Shown here piece by piece: positions 12,220-26,700 of a DNA stretch of 64,000 bases. The notes under the pieces are model-generated. The model was not told the DNA's origin. It saw only the letters and a list, made by a program, of their open reading frames with translations, and did no database searches. The stretch lies in the NCBI GenBank assembly GCA_021442155.1, contig CM038215.1, positions 273,771,014 to 273,835,013 of the forward strand. Reading direction: 5' to 3'. The DNA is from Cymbidium sinense (lineage: Eukaryota; Streptophyta; Magnoliopsida; Asparagales; Orchidaceae). The first letter of the stretch is position 1; each line of letters opens with the position of its first letter. The position numbers and the translations under genes are program-made.

Positions 12220-13444
12220 GGTGGTTGTTTGTTGGTTTCTGATTCTGGCTGTTTGCTCGGTTGGGTGGTTGCTAATTTTTCCTTGAGTGCTGTTGGCTTG
12301 GTCTCTTATTTTGGCTGAGGATTTGGACTACTTTTGGTTTCTCTAGCACCCTTTATTTCTTGTGTTTTGCATCTAGGATTGGTAGGGTGGGCTTGGTTGT
12401 TTTCTTTACTCTCTTGGTGGTGATTTTCTAGTGTTTTCTGGATGCCCCTTTGGTCTCCTCATGGGTTATTTTTCCTCTCTCTGGTTATGCTATTTTCTGG
12501 CGTCTTTTTTATTTGGATGGAGGTATTTTGCATTTTATTTCTTGCCTCTGTTGACTAGGTTAGACTGGTGGCTACTGTTAGTCTTGGCCTTGCTCTTTGA
12601 CCTGTTTGGAATTGATGGTTTCTTGGTGCTAGTTGTAGGTTACTCTTTTGGTTTTGGGCTATTGCTTGTGGTTGTCTAGTGACACTAGTGGGTTTGGTTC
12701 CTATCCATGGTGGCTTTGCTTTGGGTGAAATCTTGGCAGCTCTTTCATTTTACTTGGGTTTTTTTGATGCTACTTCCTTTGGCTTGGTGGCCTTTAGTCA
12801 ATTTGGGTGATTTGTGGCTATTTGTTTTTTGTTTAGCAGAGAAGTACTAGAGAATTATTGAATTTCACTCTTTGGCGGATTGCCTTCATCAAGGTAAGTG
12901 GGCTACGATGGCTGGGATAATTTCCCTATTATCTTTTTGCTGGTACATATGTGACTGCAACCATTCTTTTGAAGTCTGGATGCTCACATATGTGGTTGCC
13001 CCCTTAAGATGAAGGTGACTAAGCTTGAGCCATATTTGAAATTTTCTCTTATATTTCTCTTTATTATGTGCTTAAGCTTAATTTTCTCTAGCTGCACTAA
13101 TTGCATCTTCTAGTTGCTTGTAGGATTCTTTTACAAGTTCTTTGCATGTTTGGGATCCTAGATGTGATTTGTGCAACTCTCGCAAGACTTCTATTTCTAA
13201 TAGTGGGCTTTGGCTGATCCTCCTATTTCCTGTGTTATTGCTTTGTTGTGTTTTTTTAGTCTTTTGTCTCTTTTATTTAGGTTTTTATTTCCTTGTTTTT
13301 GTTGTAATAGATTGGGGATTTTTCTCTCTAGGATGAAAGTAGCTCTCTGAGCGGTAGTTAAGGGAATTAACCCTTCTTAAAGACCTTGTACTCCTTTCAT
13401 TGTGGCAATAAAATTCTCCACTCTGTAGGTTTCTTAAAAAAAAA
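12220..13444 (+). mobile_element. L1-type LINE, 3' end only
   Basis: T-rich 3' untranslated sequence ends with AATAAA at 13407-13412 and an A9 tail at 13436-13444, followed at once by telomere-like CCTAAACCCTAAA. Its last 100 bp match the end of LINE A (27180-27260): AGCTCTNTGAGC, a short purine stretch, ACCTTGTAC/A CCCTTT, GTGGCAATAAAAT. It is therefore the same LINE family. It is either 5'-truncated or split by the LTR element, whose possible terminus touches 12219. Short open frames here (12431-12679, 13142-13336) are T-rich readings of an untranslated tail. Confidence 0.75.
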
Positions 13445-16400
13445 TCCTAAACCCTAAACTAACCCTAAACCCTAAACTATAGACCCTAAATCCCAAAAAA
13501 CTAAAAACCAAAACCTAAACATAAACTAAATAAAACATAAAAATAAAATAAATAAAAAACCTAAACCTAAACCTAAAAAGCAAATAAAATAAAAAATAAA
13601 AACTAAACTAAAATAAAATAAATAAAAACTTAAACAAAACTAAAAATAAAAAACCTAAATAAAATAAAAACTAAATCTAAAATAAAGAAAAAATAAACTT
13701 AAAACAAATTAAAATAAAAACTAAAAAAAAACTTAAACCTAAAATATAAAAACTAAAAAGAAAAGAATACATAAAACCTAAACCCTAAACTAAAAAATAA
13801 AACCTAAACTTAAACCTAAAATTAACTAAACCTAAACCTAAACCTAAACTAAATAAAATAAAATAAACTAAAAATAAACCTAAACCTAAACTAAAAAATA
13901 AAACCTAAAAATAAACATAAAATAAAAAATTAAAACCTAAATGTAAAAAAAAGAAAATTAAAACCTAAACTAAAACCTAACAATAGAAAATAAAACCTAA
14001 ACATAAAAAATAAAATAAAAATAAAATTAAACTAAAAAATTAACCTAAACCTAAACCCAAACGTAAAAAATAAACTAAAAAAATAAACACAAAATAAGTA
14101 AACTAAACAAAATAAAAATATAAAATAAACCTAAATAAAATAATAAAATAATTTTAATAAATTAAATAAACCTAAACCTGGGGTTTACTTAATTTAAAAA
14201 AAAAAAACTTAAACCATAAACCCTAAAATTAACCCTAAACCCTAAACCTTAAAACCTAAAACCCTAAAACCTACTACCCTAAAGCCTAAATCCTAAACCC
14301 TAAAAAACATAACCTAAACTAAATAAAACCTAAAAATAAAATAAAAGAAAAAACCTAAACCAAAATAAAATAAAAAGAAAAATAAAATAAAAACATAAAC
14401 TAAAACCTAAACCTAAACCTAAACCTAAGAAGAAAATAAAATAAAAAATAAAAACTAAACTAGGATAAAATAAATAAAAACCTAAACTAAACAAAAAATA
14501 ATAATAATAAACCTAAATAAAATAAAAACTAAACAAAAAATAAAATAAATAAAGTAATCTAAAATAAATAAACTAAACTAAATAAAAAAATAAAACTAAC
14601 GAAAACTTAAAAAATAAAGTAAACTTAAATAAATAAATAATAAACTAAATATACTAAATCAACCTAAACTTACTAGTTTACTTAACTTTTTTTTAAGAAA
14701 AACCTTAAACCCTAAACCCTAAACCCTAAACCCTAAACCCTAAATTCTAAACCCTAAATCCTAAACCCTAAATCCTAAAACCTAAACCATAAAAACCCTA
14801 AACCCTACAGCCTAAAACCTAAACCATATACCCTTAACCCTAAACCCTAAACCACAAACCCTAAACCCTAAAAACTATATCCTAAAAACCTAAAAACCTA
14901 AACCTAAACTATGTAAAACATAAAAATAAAATAAATAAAAACCTAAACTAAAACCTAAACCTAAACCTAAACCATAACCTAAAAATATAATAAAATAAAA
15001 AATAAAAACTAAACTAAAATAAAATAAATATAAACCTAAACTAAACTAATATATATATAAACCTAAAAATAAAAATCCTAAATAAAATAAAACCTAAATG
15101 TAAAATAAAATTAATTTAAACATAAAATAAAATAAAATAAAAATTAAGTAAAAATCTAAACCTAAAAAATAAATTGAAAAATAAATTAATAATAAAAACT
15201 AAACCCTAAACATAAAATAAACAAAATAAACTAGACCTAAACCTAAACTAAAATAAACTAAACCAAAATAAATAAAACCTAAACTTAAACCTAAAAGAAA
15301 CTAAACCTAACCCCTAAACTAAATAAAAATAAATAAACTAAAAATAGACCTAAACTGAAACTAAAAAATAAAACTAAAATAAAAACCTAAAACTTAAAAC
15401 TAAAAATATAAAATAAAAAACCTAAACTTAAACCTAAAAATAAAAATTAAAACCTAAACTTAAACCTAAAAATAAAAATTAAAACCTAAACTTAAAAAAT
15501 AACAGAAAATAAAACTAAACTAAAAAATAAATATAAACCTAAACCTAAATCTAAAAAATAAACTAAAATAAAAAACATAAATTAAAAATAAAATAAACCT
15601 AAATAAAAATGTAAAATAAACTAAATAAACCTAAACCTACCAGTTTACATAATTAAAAAAACCCTAAACCCTAAAACTAAACTTAAGTCATAAACCATAC
15701 ACCTACAACCCCAAACCATAAACCTTAAAGCCTAAACCCTAAACCCTCTCAACAAACCCTAAACCCTAATCCCTAAACCTTAGACCCTAAACCCTAAAAC
15801 CTAAACCTTAAGCACTAAACAAACTCTAAACCCTAAACCCTATACCCTAAAAATCCTAAAGCCTAAACTCCAAACCCTAAACCCTAAGCTAACCTTCAAC
15901 CCTAAACTCTAAAAACCCTAAACTCTAAAGCCTAAACACTAAATTCAAATCCTAAACCCTAAACCCTAAACCCTAACCCTACACGCTAAACTCTAAAACC
16001 CTAAACCCTAAAACCCTAAACCCTAAACCCTAAACCCTAAAAATCTAAAAACCTAAATGTAAACTTACTAAAACCTAAAAATAAATAAATAAATAAACCT
16101 AAACCTAAATAAAACAAATAAAATAAAATAAAATAAAAACCTAAACTTAAACTTAAACCTAAAAATAAAATAAAATAAAAAATAAAATTAAAATTAAAAA
16201 AAATTAATAGAAACCTAAACTAAACTAAAAAATTAAATAAACTTAACAATAAAAAACCTAAATAAAATAAAAACTAAACAAAAAATAAAAATAAAATAAA
16301 CCTAAAATAAAATATAATAAAAACTAAATAAAAAACTAAACATAAAAATTAATCTTAAATATAAAACCTAAAAATTAATAAAAAATAAAACCTAAACCCT

Positions 16401-19400
16401 AAACTAAAAAGAAAACCTAAACCTAAAATAAAAATAAAATAAAAAGAAAATAAACCTATACCAAAACTAAAATAAATAAAACTTAAACATAAACCTAAAA
16501 CTGAACCTAAACTTAAAATAAAAATAAAATAAACCTAAAACTAAACTAAAATAAAGTAAACCTAAACTTAATCCTAAACTAAATAAAATAAAATAAATTA
16601 AAAATAAACTTAAACCTAAACTAAAAAATAAATCCTAAAGTAGACATAAATAAAAACCTAATACCTAACCATAGAAAAATAAAATAAAATCATATACCTA
16701 AACCTAAAAATAAAAAGTAAAACCTAAACCTAAAAAATAAACCTGAACCTAAACCTAAACGTAAAAATAAACTAAATAAAAAATCAAAACTAAAATAAAT
16801 AAATTAAAATAAATAAAAATAAAAATAAATCTAAATAAAAATAAAAATATGAAAAACTAAAATAAATTTAAAATAAACTGAATAAACATAAGCCTACTAG
16901 TTTACTTAATTTATAAATAATATAAAAATATAAAATAAATAAATAAAAACCCAAAACCTAAACCGTAAACCCTAAAACTAACCCTAAACACTAAACCATA
17001 AATCCTAAACTCTAAAACCCTAAACCCTAAAACCCTAAACTCTAAAGCTTAAACCCTAACCCTAAACCCTAAACCCTAAACCCTAAAACCCTAAGCCCAA
17101 AACCCTAAAGCATAAACTTTAAACCCTAAAAACCTAAAAACCTAAACTTAAACTTAATAAAACCAAAAAAATAAAATAAAAAAAAAAACCTAAACCTAAA
17201 AAAATTTAAAAAAAATAAATAAATAAAAACCAAAATTAAAACCTAAACCTTAACCTTAAAATAAAATAAAATAAAATAAAAAAGAACTAAAATAAATTCA
17301 ATAAAAACTTAAACTAAACTAAAAATAAAATAAACTTAAGATTAAAATACCTAATTAAAATAAAAATTAAATGTAAAATAAAAATATAATAAACCTAAAA
17401 TAAAATAAAATAAAAATTGAATAAAAACCAAAATTAAAAAATAAACATAATAGTAAAACATAAAAATAAATAAAAATTAATACATAAACCCTAAACTAAA
17501 AAAAAACCTAAGCCTAAAATCAAAATAAAACAAACTTAAACATAAACTAAAATAAACTAAACTAAAATAAATAAAACATAAACCTAAACTTAAACCTAAA
17601 ATAAAAATAAAATAAACCTAAACCTGAACTAAAATAATCTAAACAAAAATAAATAAAATCTAAACCTAAACCTAAAATAAAGTATACTTAAACCTAAACC
17701 TAAACCCTAAACCCTAAACCCTAAACCCTAAAACCTATAACCCAAAACCCATAATGTACAACCCTAAATCGTAAACCCTAAACCCTAAATTCTAAACCCT
17801 AAACCCTAAACCCTAAACGCTAACCCTAACCTAAAACCCTAAACCCTAAACCCTAAACCCTAAACCCTAAATCCTAAACCCTAAAACCCTAAACCCTAAA
17901 CCTTAAACCTTAAAAAGCCTAAACCCTAAACCCTAAACCTTAAAAAAACTAAACGCTAAAGCCTAAACACTAAACCCTAAGCCCTAAACCCTACACCTTA
18001 ACCCTAAACACTAAACCTTAAAATCCTAAACCCTAAAACACTAAACCCTAAACCCTAAATCCTAAACCCCAAAAACCTAAAAATCTAAACTTAAACTAAA
18101 TAAAACCTAAAAATAAAATAAATAAAAAACCTAAACATAAATAAAATAAAATAATAAAATAAAATAAAAACTTAAAATAAAACCTAAACCTCAAAATAAA
18201 AAAAACTAAAATAAAATAATTAAAAAATGAAACTATACTAATAAATAAAATAAACCTAAAAATAAGAAACCTAAATAAAATAAAAAATAAACATAAAATA
18301 AAAATAAATCAACCCAAAATAAATTAAAATAAAAACTAAATAAAAACCTAAGCCTAAAAAATAAACCTAAAAATAAAATTTGGAAATAAATAAAAAATAA
18401 AACCTAAACCTTAAACTAAAAAAAAACTAAAAACTAAAATAAAAATAAAATAAACAAAAAATAAACCTAATCCAAAACAAAAATAAACTAAACTAAACTA
18501 AATAAAAATTAAAAAACCTAAATAAAAATATAAAGTAAAATAAAATAAAATAAATAATAAATAAACTAAATAAACCTAAACCTATTGGTTTACTTAATTT
18601 AAAAAAAAAACCTAAACCATAAACACTAAATCCTAAAAGCTTAACTTTAAACCCTAAACCCTAAAACTACCTCTAAACCCTAAACCAACAACCCTAAACA
18701 TACAACCCTAAACCTTAAACCCTAAACCCTAAACTAACCCTAAGCCATAAACCTTATACCTTAAAGCCTAACCCGAACCCTAAACCATAAACCCTAAATC
18801 CTAAACCCTAATACCTGAAACCCTAAACTTTAAACTAACCCTAAGCCCTAAACCCTAAACCCTAACTCCTAAAGTTATTTAAACCCTAAGCTAACCCTAA
18901 ACCCTAAACTCTAAAACCTAAACATTAAAAATCCTAAACCTTAAATCCTAAACACTAAACCCTAAACCATAAACCCTAAACCCTAAACCCTAAAACCCTA
19001 AACCCTAAACCCTAAATCCTAAACCCTATACTCTAGACTCTAAAAACCTAAAAACCAAAACTTAAACAAAATAAAACCTAAAAATAAAATAAATAAATAA
19101 ACCTAAACATAAATAAAATAGGAAAATAAAATGAAATAAAACCTAAAAACTTAAACTAAAACCTAAAAAATAAAATAAAATAAATAAATAAATAAAAAAC
19201 ATAAACTAAACTAAAAAAAATAAAATAAACCTAACAATAAAACCTAAATAAAATAAAACTAAATGTAAAATAAATATAAATAAACCTAAAATAAAATAAA
19301 ATAAAAACTTAAACCTAAAAAATAAACTTGAAAAGAAAACCTAGAAATAAATAAATAATAAAACCTAAACCCTAAACCTAAAATAATAATAAAATAAACA

Positions 19401-19824
19401 AAATAAAATAAACATAAACCTAAACTAAAATAAATAAAACCTATACCCAAACCTAAACCTACACCTAAACTAAATAAAATAAAATAAACTAAAATTAAAC
19501 CTAAACCTAAACTAAAAAACAAAAACTAAAAATAAACCTAAAATAAAAACCTAAAACCTAAACCTAAAAAAATAAGATAAAAACTTAAATCTAAACCAAA
19601 AAAAGAAAAAATAAAACTTAAACCTAAAAAATAAAATAAAAATAAACCTAAACCTTAAAAATAAACATAAACAAAAAACCTAAACTAAAATAAATAAACC
19701 TAAAATAAATAAACTAAACTAAATAAATAAAACCTTAATAGAAATTAAAATTAAAATAAATTGAAATAAACATATAAATATACTAGATAAACCTAAACCT
19801 ACCGATTTACTTAATTAAAAAAAA
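13445..19824 (+). repeat. Degenerate telomere-like array, C-rich strand on plus
   Basis: The array is made of CCCTAAA heptamers and shortened or mutated forms (CCTAAA, CTAAA, TAAAATAAA). Heptamer-rich islands occur at about 14210-14310, 14700-14890, 15660-16050, 16950-17140, 17700-18080 and 18610-19060. Perfect runs include five units at 14710-14744 and five at 17837-17871. Between islands lie longer AT-rich stretches of CCTAAA/TAAAATAAA text. An anchor motif close to GTTTACTTAATT(T) plus an A-run precedes many islands (14183, 14676, 15643, 16900, 18579, 19804). No gene is present; open frames such as 19522-19286 are repeat translations. Confidence 0.95.
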
Positions 19825-20175
19825 TCTACTGGTGGATATGGAGGTGGATGTTATCGTAGTGGTGGTGGGGGATCCAGAGGTGCTGGTGGATATGGCGGTG
19901 GTGGTCAGAGTAGTGGTTGTTATGCAGGCGAGAGGAACCATTGAGGCTGCTGTGTGTTGTGGTATGGAGGATTGGGATATGATGGTCGATCTCGCTAATG
20001 AGACCGAGGTGGTTCAGAACCGGAGAAACGAGGAACGACCATCCGACTCTCGATTCTAGTTTTTTGGTTTATGTGTGCTCATTTTTATTCTATGTCATCA
20101 CTGTCCTTAGAAACTTGGTTCCTCATTCATGAAATCGAAGAAATGTTGAATTTGAATTTGTTATCTATTAAAAAT
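19825..20175 (+). pseudogene. Glycine-rich RNA-binding protein 3'-end fragment, copy 1
   Basis: The fragment encodes a glycine-rich tail (GGYGGG..., SGGGGSRGAGGYGGGG), then a stop and a 3' untranslated region ending GTTGAATTTGAATTTGTT, then an A-rich tail. The RRM is absent. The open frame 19832-20059 is the +1-shifted reading (Val/Met-rich), so the glycine frame is not continuous. Plant GR-RBPs (GRP7/GRP8-like) have an N-terminal RRM and such a Gly/Tyr/Arg tail. This copy starts directly after the array anchor motif and is 5'-truncated further than the five minus-strand copies at 46-63 kb. Its strand is the CCCTAAA strand, as in all copies. Confidence 0.75.
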
Positions 20176-21124
20176 AAGAAATAAAATAAAAACTTTAAAC
20201 CCCAAACCCTAAACCCTAAACTAACCCTAAACCTTAAAAAGCTAAAAACCTAAACCTGAACTAAATTAAACTTAACCCTAAAACTAACCCTAAACCCTAA
20301 ACCCACAACCCTAAACTCTAAACCCTAAACAATATAACCTTAATCCTAAACACTAAACCCTAAACCTAAATCCTAAACCCTAAAACCCTAACCCATAAGC
20401 CCTAAACACTAACCTTAAACCCTAAACCTAAACCCTAAACCCTAAACCCAAACCTAAACCCTAAAAACCTAAAAATCAAAACCTAAACTAAATAAAACCT
20501 AAAAATAAAATAAATAAAACCTAAACCTAAACCTAAACCCTAAACTAAATAAAATAAAATAAATTAAAAATAAACCTAAACCTAAACTAAAAAAATAAAT
20601 ACCTAAAAATAAACCTAAAATAAAAACCTAACACCTGAACCTAAAAAAATAAAATAAAAACCTAAACCTAAAAATAAAAAATAAAACCTTAACCTAAAAA
20701 ATAAAATAAGAATAAAAGTAAACTAAAAATAAACATAAACGTAAACCTAAACCTAGAAAATAAACTGAAATAAATAAACATTAAATAAATAAACTAATTG
20801 AAATAAAAATAATAAACCTAAATTAAACTAAAAAAAAATAAACTAAAATAAATAAAAATAAACTAAATAAAATTAATAAACTAAATAAACATAAACTTAA
20901 TAGTTTACTAAATTAAAAAAAAATCCTAAACACTAAACCCTAAAACCTAAACCCTAAATCCTAAACCCTAAACCATAAATCGTATAACTAACCCTAAACC
21001 CTAAACCTACAACCCTAAACCATAAACCGTAAACACTAAACCCTTAAAAACCATAAACCCTAAACTCTAAATAGAAAAAAAAACCCTAAACCCTAATATA
21101 AACTTGAAACCCTAAACCCAAAAC
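20176..21124 (+). repeat. Telomere-like array between GR-RBP copy 1 and LINE A
   Basis: Heptamer-rich islands at about 20195-20470 and 20925-21124 surround an AT-rich stretch with the anchor motif at about 20903. The final 16 bp (21109-21124, ACCCTAAACCCAAAAC) recur after LINE A with one mismatch and are its left target-site duplication. Confidence 0.9.
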
Positions 21125-22720
21125 TGACTCGGCCCGACGACTATAATACACTTTTCAAAGATTGTTGGCCATTTATTAAAACCGACCTAGTTGATGTCAT
21201 TGATTTCTTTGATGGCAATCCTATTCCCAAATACTTTTCAAGCACTTCTATTGTCCTTATTTCCAAAACTAACAATCTCAATCTTTTTTAGACCGATTAG
21301 TCTTTGCACCTTTTTCAAAACTCATTGCTAAATTAATAAATAATAGCTTACTTTGCTTCCTAAAATCATCTCCAAACCAAACTGGTTTTGTTAAACACAG
21401 CAATATCGATAATATTCTTCTTGCTCAAGAGTCGGTTCATGACATTGATGTCCCTTCTAGAGGAGGCAACATCTTATTCAAACTGGACATCGCTAAAGCC
21501 TTTGACAATCTCTCATGGGATTTTCTCTTTCAAATCCTAAATTTGTTTGGTTTTTCTGATAGCTTTATAAAGGTGTATCATGAATGTCTGGTTTTCAGTT
21601 ATCATGAATGGTGAGTCCATAGGTTTCTTTCCTTCTAGCCATGGTTTGAGGCAAGGTGACCCACTATCACCTTCTATTTATCATCGCTATTGAATACGTC
21701 AAGGAGCCTTAACAATCTTTTCGCTAATAATCCTAATATGTCTTTTAAAACTCATGGAGGTTTCCTATTTCATAGCTTGCGATGATTTCATTATCTTCTG
21801 CAATGCTCCCTTCAACATGTTAAAACCATTAAGAACCTCCTAAATGATTTTGGTAAAGTTAGTGGTCTTTTCTTAATGAAGGAAAATGCGCTTTATTCCT
21901 TCAACTAAGATTCCTCCTAATAGACTTAACCAAATATCCGTACTAATTTTAAGCAAATTCAACTTCCTCTTAATTACCTTGGGGCTCCGCTTTTTAAAGG
22001 CCAAAAAAGATCACACCTTTTTGATGATCTAATTCAAAAAATTTCTAACAAAATCTCAATTTGTGAATTTCATTTACTCTCTTTTGGTGGTAGGCTTACC
22101 TTGATCAAGAGCACTCTAAATTCCATGCCTATATACCTTCTTCAAACCATTGTGCCTACCAACTCTACCATCAATAGAATTGAGTCTCTTAAACAAATTT
22201 TGGGAACCAATACCTCCTCTAAAAGAATGCACCGTCATCTTGGTCTAAAAGTTGTGGTACTCTTGAAGAGGGAGGTCTGGGATGTAAATCCATCAAAGAA
22301 GTTATCAATGCCTCGCTACAAACTTTGGTGGAATTTTAGGAGCAAAAAATAGTTTTGGGTGAATTTCATGACTTCTAACCGTGGTAGACATCCTCTCATT
22401 TGTCCCTTTAACGGGTGATTCTCCGTGGAGAAGACTTTGTTCTATCAAATGGGATGGAGAATCCTTAATTTTGGGGCATAAACTCGCAATTCCTTCTTTG
22501 GCAAGACAACCTGAGTGGTTGTGGATCCATTGATGACTTACTCTACACTCACCCACTTCCGCTATTAGAGTTAATTCATTCTCGCAAAACCACAAGTGGA
22601 ACACTAATAAGAATCGATTCTATTCCTTCCACTTTCAAATATGATTACTAATATTCTATCACTCCTAACAATCATGATCGACATTATCTTTAAGCTATCT
22701 CATAAGGGGATTTCAACCTT
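21125..22720 (+). pseudogene. LINE A ORF2: reverse transcriptase remnant
   Basis: Fragmented frames encode the RT. The first gives text like WPFIKTDLVDVIDFFDGNPI, which aligns with LINE C at 54.5-54.7 kb. The catalytic box at 21770-21800 reads ACDDFIIFCNAP, where LINE B has FADDFIIFFNAS: the two Asp codons (21781-21786) survive but the preceding Phe-Ala has become Ala-Cys. Downstream, MIKSTLNSMPIYLLQTIVP (22101 onwards) is the conserved L1 thumb/connection segment. Endonuclease and ORF1 are missing through 5' truncation. Several frameshifts and stops interrupt the frame. Confidence 0.8.
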
Positions 22721-22725
22721 AAAAT

Positions 22726-23740
22726 GTGTGGCTTCACACTAAAGACACTCAGGATTCTTCTATTATGTTCTCCAAAATTTGGAATAACAATATCCCCTCT
22801 TCTTACTTTATTCTGACTTGGCATATCCTAAAAAACTTTATTCCTCTTGACTCTTTATTGTGGGGTAAAGGGTTTGATTTACCCTCTAAATGTCAATGCT
22901 ATTCTCATATTGAGAATATTAACCATGTTTTTGTTAATGGGGCTATTGCCTCTAAAATTTGGATTTGGTATGACGATCTATTCAACACTGTCAATTTTAA
23001 TTGTTCTTTTACTTTATATCAACTTCTTGAAGTTTACTTTGACAACGCAATTAAAGGTCATATTAAAATCATAATTGCCATTACTCTTATTTGGTTCATA
23101 TGGATGGACCGAATTGAATCTAAACATCGTGGGATTCGTATGAATCACATGAGGATTATTGCTAGAACTAAAAACAAAATTTGTGACTTGGTTAAAGCCA
23201 ATTTAATTCATCACAAACATTTTAAAGGCTGTAAATTTGTAGCCAATAAACAAGGCCTCAACCTTCCAGACCAGCCTTACTAACGAAATGATAGAATAGT
23301 TTTTTGGAAAAAAACCTCTCGATCATATTATTAAAATTAATACTGATGGCTCTATCTCTCATAATGGCTCTGGTTGTGGAGGCATTTTCAGGGATTCTAA
23401 GGGTATAGTCCTATGTGCATTTGCTTATCCCCTTATTTCCAAAGATCCCCTTATACTGAGCTTATGGCAGTCCACAAAGCTCTAGAAATTTGTCTTCAAA
23501 ACGGCTGGCTCAATATTTGGATAGAGGTGGACGCTCTTCTACTGATTGACCTTTTGACTTCTACCAATATGAGCAACGCTACCTCCTCAAGCAAACTAGG
23601 GCTCTTCTCTCAACCGAATTTTACCATCACTCATGTTTCATGAAGGTAACGCTCTTACCTTGCAACTGGAGATTAGATATCATCTTCTTTGATCAATTTA
23701 CATTACCCAAATACTTGTGTGCTCTAGTTAACTTGGACAA
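22726..23740 (+). pseudogene. LINE A ORF2: zinc-finger-like domain and RNase H remnant
   Basis: The frame 22726-23283 (185 codons) holds the RT-associated zinc-binding region (LPSKCQCYSHIENINHVFVN, then LIWFIWMDRIESKHRGI), with close homologues in LINE B and LINE C. RNase H follows with frameshifts: INTDGS at about 23338 (first Asp), GCGGIFRDSKG, then, in the frame opening at 23413, YTELMAVHKALEICLQNG (catalytic Glu) and IWIEVDALLLIDLL (catalytic Asp). Plant L1 elements commonly carry such an RNase H. Frames shift near 23290 and 23430, so no full product can be made. Confidence 0.85.
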
Positions 23741-26700
23741 TTGGCTTCCTTACGTAATCTAATTCTCCTCTTCGCCTCCCTTTTTCTAGTTTTTTGTTTC
23801 CTTGTTCTTTATGGATACTCCTCATAGATACCATTTGTCTTGTGCTCTTTGCCATGACTTCGCTTTACCCTTCTTTAGTTGGAAGACTCGCTTTTGGAAT
23901 TTACAATATTATGGGGGAATGTTGAACTATATGCACATCATTATCTTGAATTGGAACAAAGTTGAGCCTTGTGTTACTGTATCGGTTTTATAACTGCAAT
24001 CCCACTTGGGACTTTAATTTCATTGATACATTCATTTCTAAACCTGAGAGAATTAACCATTGGAGGAAGTTATCTGTTTTGATGGGCTTAGATTTTAGTA
24101 CTAACTTCTTTAACCGCTTTTTCTCTCGACAATATGGCTTGGAGCATCTTACCTATGTTGCTTCTAGGCAACGGATTAGTGTGCATCATGGTCGCTTTTA
24201 TTTTGATGATTATAGTATTTCTTTGGCTGATGCTTACATTCCTTGGGACTCTTTCCTCCTTAAAGGCCTAATTCATAAAGGTTTTAACACTTATGCTGAA
24301 TGGATTTTGGTTGGCTGTTTGGCTTCAAGACTTTCTCACATCGTCTTGCTTATATAATGCCTAACCTGATGCTTTCCAAGGGAAGAAATTGTAATACGGT
24401 CTCTTTAATGATTATTTTGGTCTGAAATCCTTGTCTGGAATGGATTAGGCTTAATTACTTTTTGGGTTTTGAGGTTTGTCGCCATGGTTGTTTGTTGATT
24501 TGTTTGTTGATTTAGTTTTTAATCACTTTGTTGCATTTTTTCTCGCCGCTCCCGCTTTTCCTCATCTGCCATCATCTTCTTTAGCAAGTTTTGGTTTTGG
24601 ACCTTTATTGTCTTAAAATTCCTGCTTGGTAATGATGTCTTCTTCTATCCCCTGCAGGAATGGTTTTCCTTATTGGCTGCTCCTTTTGGTTCTTACTGTG
24701 TTTACCCACCTCTTTCTATTTCATTTTCTGCTCTTGTTGTTAACATTTGGGTTGATGTTGGACTTTACCACAATTGTTTTCACCCTTCTTGCTTTGAGGA
24801 GATCATGAAAATCCTGAAGACCATTCTACTCTTCTGCTTATCTGTAACCAATGGTCTATCCTATATGCCTACCGATTATGATGCCAATATCCTTGGCAAT
24901 CTCGGCTTAATGTGACAAAGCAACCTGCCTAAAACTTTGCTCTTAGATCGCTATTAAGCACCTATTGGTTGCAATTTGCTTTATCGTTATTTTGTGTTGG
25001 GATATCCCACACTAATATCTCTTTGCGTAAATGGAATTGTTATTTTTTCAATACTAGTCTCTGCTTTCGGTCTTGCTTCCCATGATCGCAGGTTTGGAGT
25101 TTTTCAAGGGATTATCATTGTGCATTCCGAGATTGTGGCACCGCTACTCAGAAAATTGTCCATGCTATTTTTTGATTCGATTGCTAACACTGGATGTTGT
25201 TGCTTTTCCTTTTGTGTTCTCCCATCCTATGCTATGATTGGAACATGTACAACTGAAGCACATTTCTTTGTTATGCTTGGAATTAATCAATGATTTATCT
25301 TATATGCATAATTGTCAAACCGGTTATTATTGTTATTACCTTGGAATTGGGTTATGGTTAATAAGCATCCCGACACTCGACCGATTTCTCAATGTCACTT
25401 AGGATAGGCTTATGGTGGGGATCTATTCATTATCTATCCTTTCCTTTACCGATATATGTTTATGGGTGGAATCTTGGACTTTTATTGGTTTTAAGCCTTG
25501 TTGGTTGGTCGATCTAGATCAATACCCACACCTGGGCTTTGGATTATTTTGTACAGCAAGTCTCTATTGAAGTTGCTAATTACTTGGTAGATTTTGCTTT
25601 GAACCACCTTACTGGTTTATTTTATGCCTATCATTGGAATTCATTGATCTACCTTTTCACATCGCTTACTACATCCTTTTCACAAACTTGTATCTATTAT
25701 TTTGATTATACCGGATGAGTGGCATCATGGCAAGTTAACTTTTTTGCTATTTTGGTTGTCTCTTGTCTTGGAGATTTACCTTTTTATTTTACCTTGTCAC
25801 CTCCATTGGCTCTTTCTTTGTTGGTTGTAGAATTTCAGGGTCTCATGCCCTGAAAGCTGTTCCTGACATTGTTGTCCTGATGGTGAGGGTTTTTGGTGAT
25901 TTCTATCGATTTCGCCTTGGGATAATGTTTTTATGCTTTATTTATTTATTTATCTATTATTGCCATGTCTACTCTAATTGAGGAGTTTTATGGCCAATTT
26001 ATCTTCCTATCTTGGATGTTGCCTTAATCTATTCTGGATTTTAATGTTGAGACTCATTCCAATTCACTGATTTTTTTATGGCGGTTCCAATGTTGTATTA
26101 GTCGCTTGGGTTGGGGTTTCGATTGCCCGCATTTTATCTCCTATTTTTCCGACTGCATCACCGCTACCTCATGACCGAGCCTTTATTCAATGAATGGTAT
26201 TATGGCCGTGTTAGTCCCTTCCTACCCGGATGTTGTTGCCTTTGCCTTGTTCTCTGGATTGATTGTTGATCCGATTATCCGAATGGGGCCCCAATGTCGC
26301 TATTGAGCCGCGCTAACAGCTTTTTCTGGTGCTTATTTTGGTTGGCTATTCATTCTGTTGAGCTATGCTATACTTCTTTTACTATTGCTTTCTCGTGACA
26401 TTAATAAGGGATTGTTTCTGGATTATTTTCTGCAAAGATTCATTTACATATCATGTGATTGGGATGGTGTTAAGTATAAGCTCATTGACTTATTTAATGT
26501 GTTTTCAAGTTGTCTCCTCCGTAATTTTCTTATGGAGGGATTATTTGCTGAACTAATTTCTTTCCCGAATATGGCTATTCATGAGACTCTGGCTAAGATG
26601 GCTCACTCACTTATGTTTATGTATTCTCATGTCAAGATGATTATATTGATGATATTTTTCTTGAATGAGACTCCTTATCATTCATTTTAATTACCTATAT

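Noticed and set aside
19286..19522. Minus-strand 78-codon open frame
   Set aside because: Translation of the telomere-like repeat itself (Gly/Leu/Phe/Tyr periodic text).
24626..26690. Hydrophobic open frames as membrane protein genes
   Set aside because: Leu/Phe/Tyr-rich readings of a T-rich LINE 3' region, overlapping in several frames, with no conserved motif.
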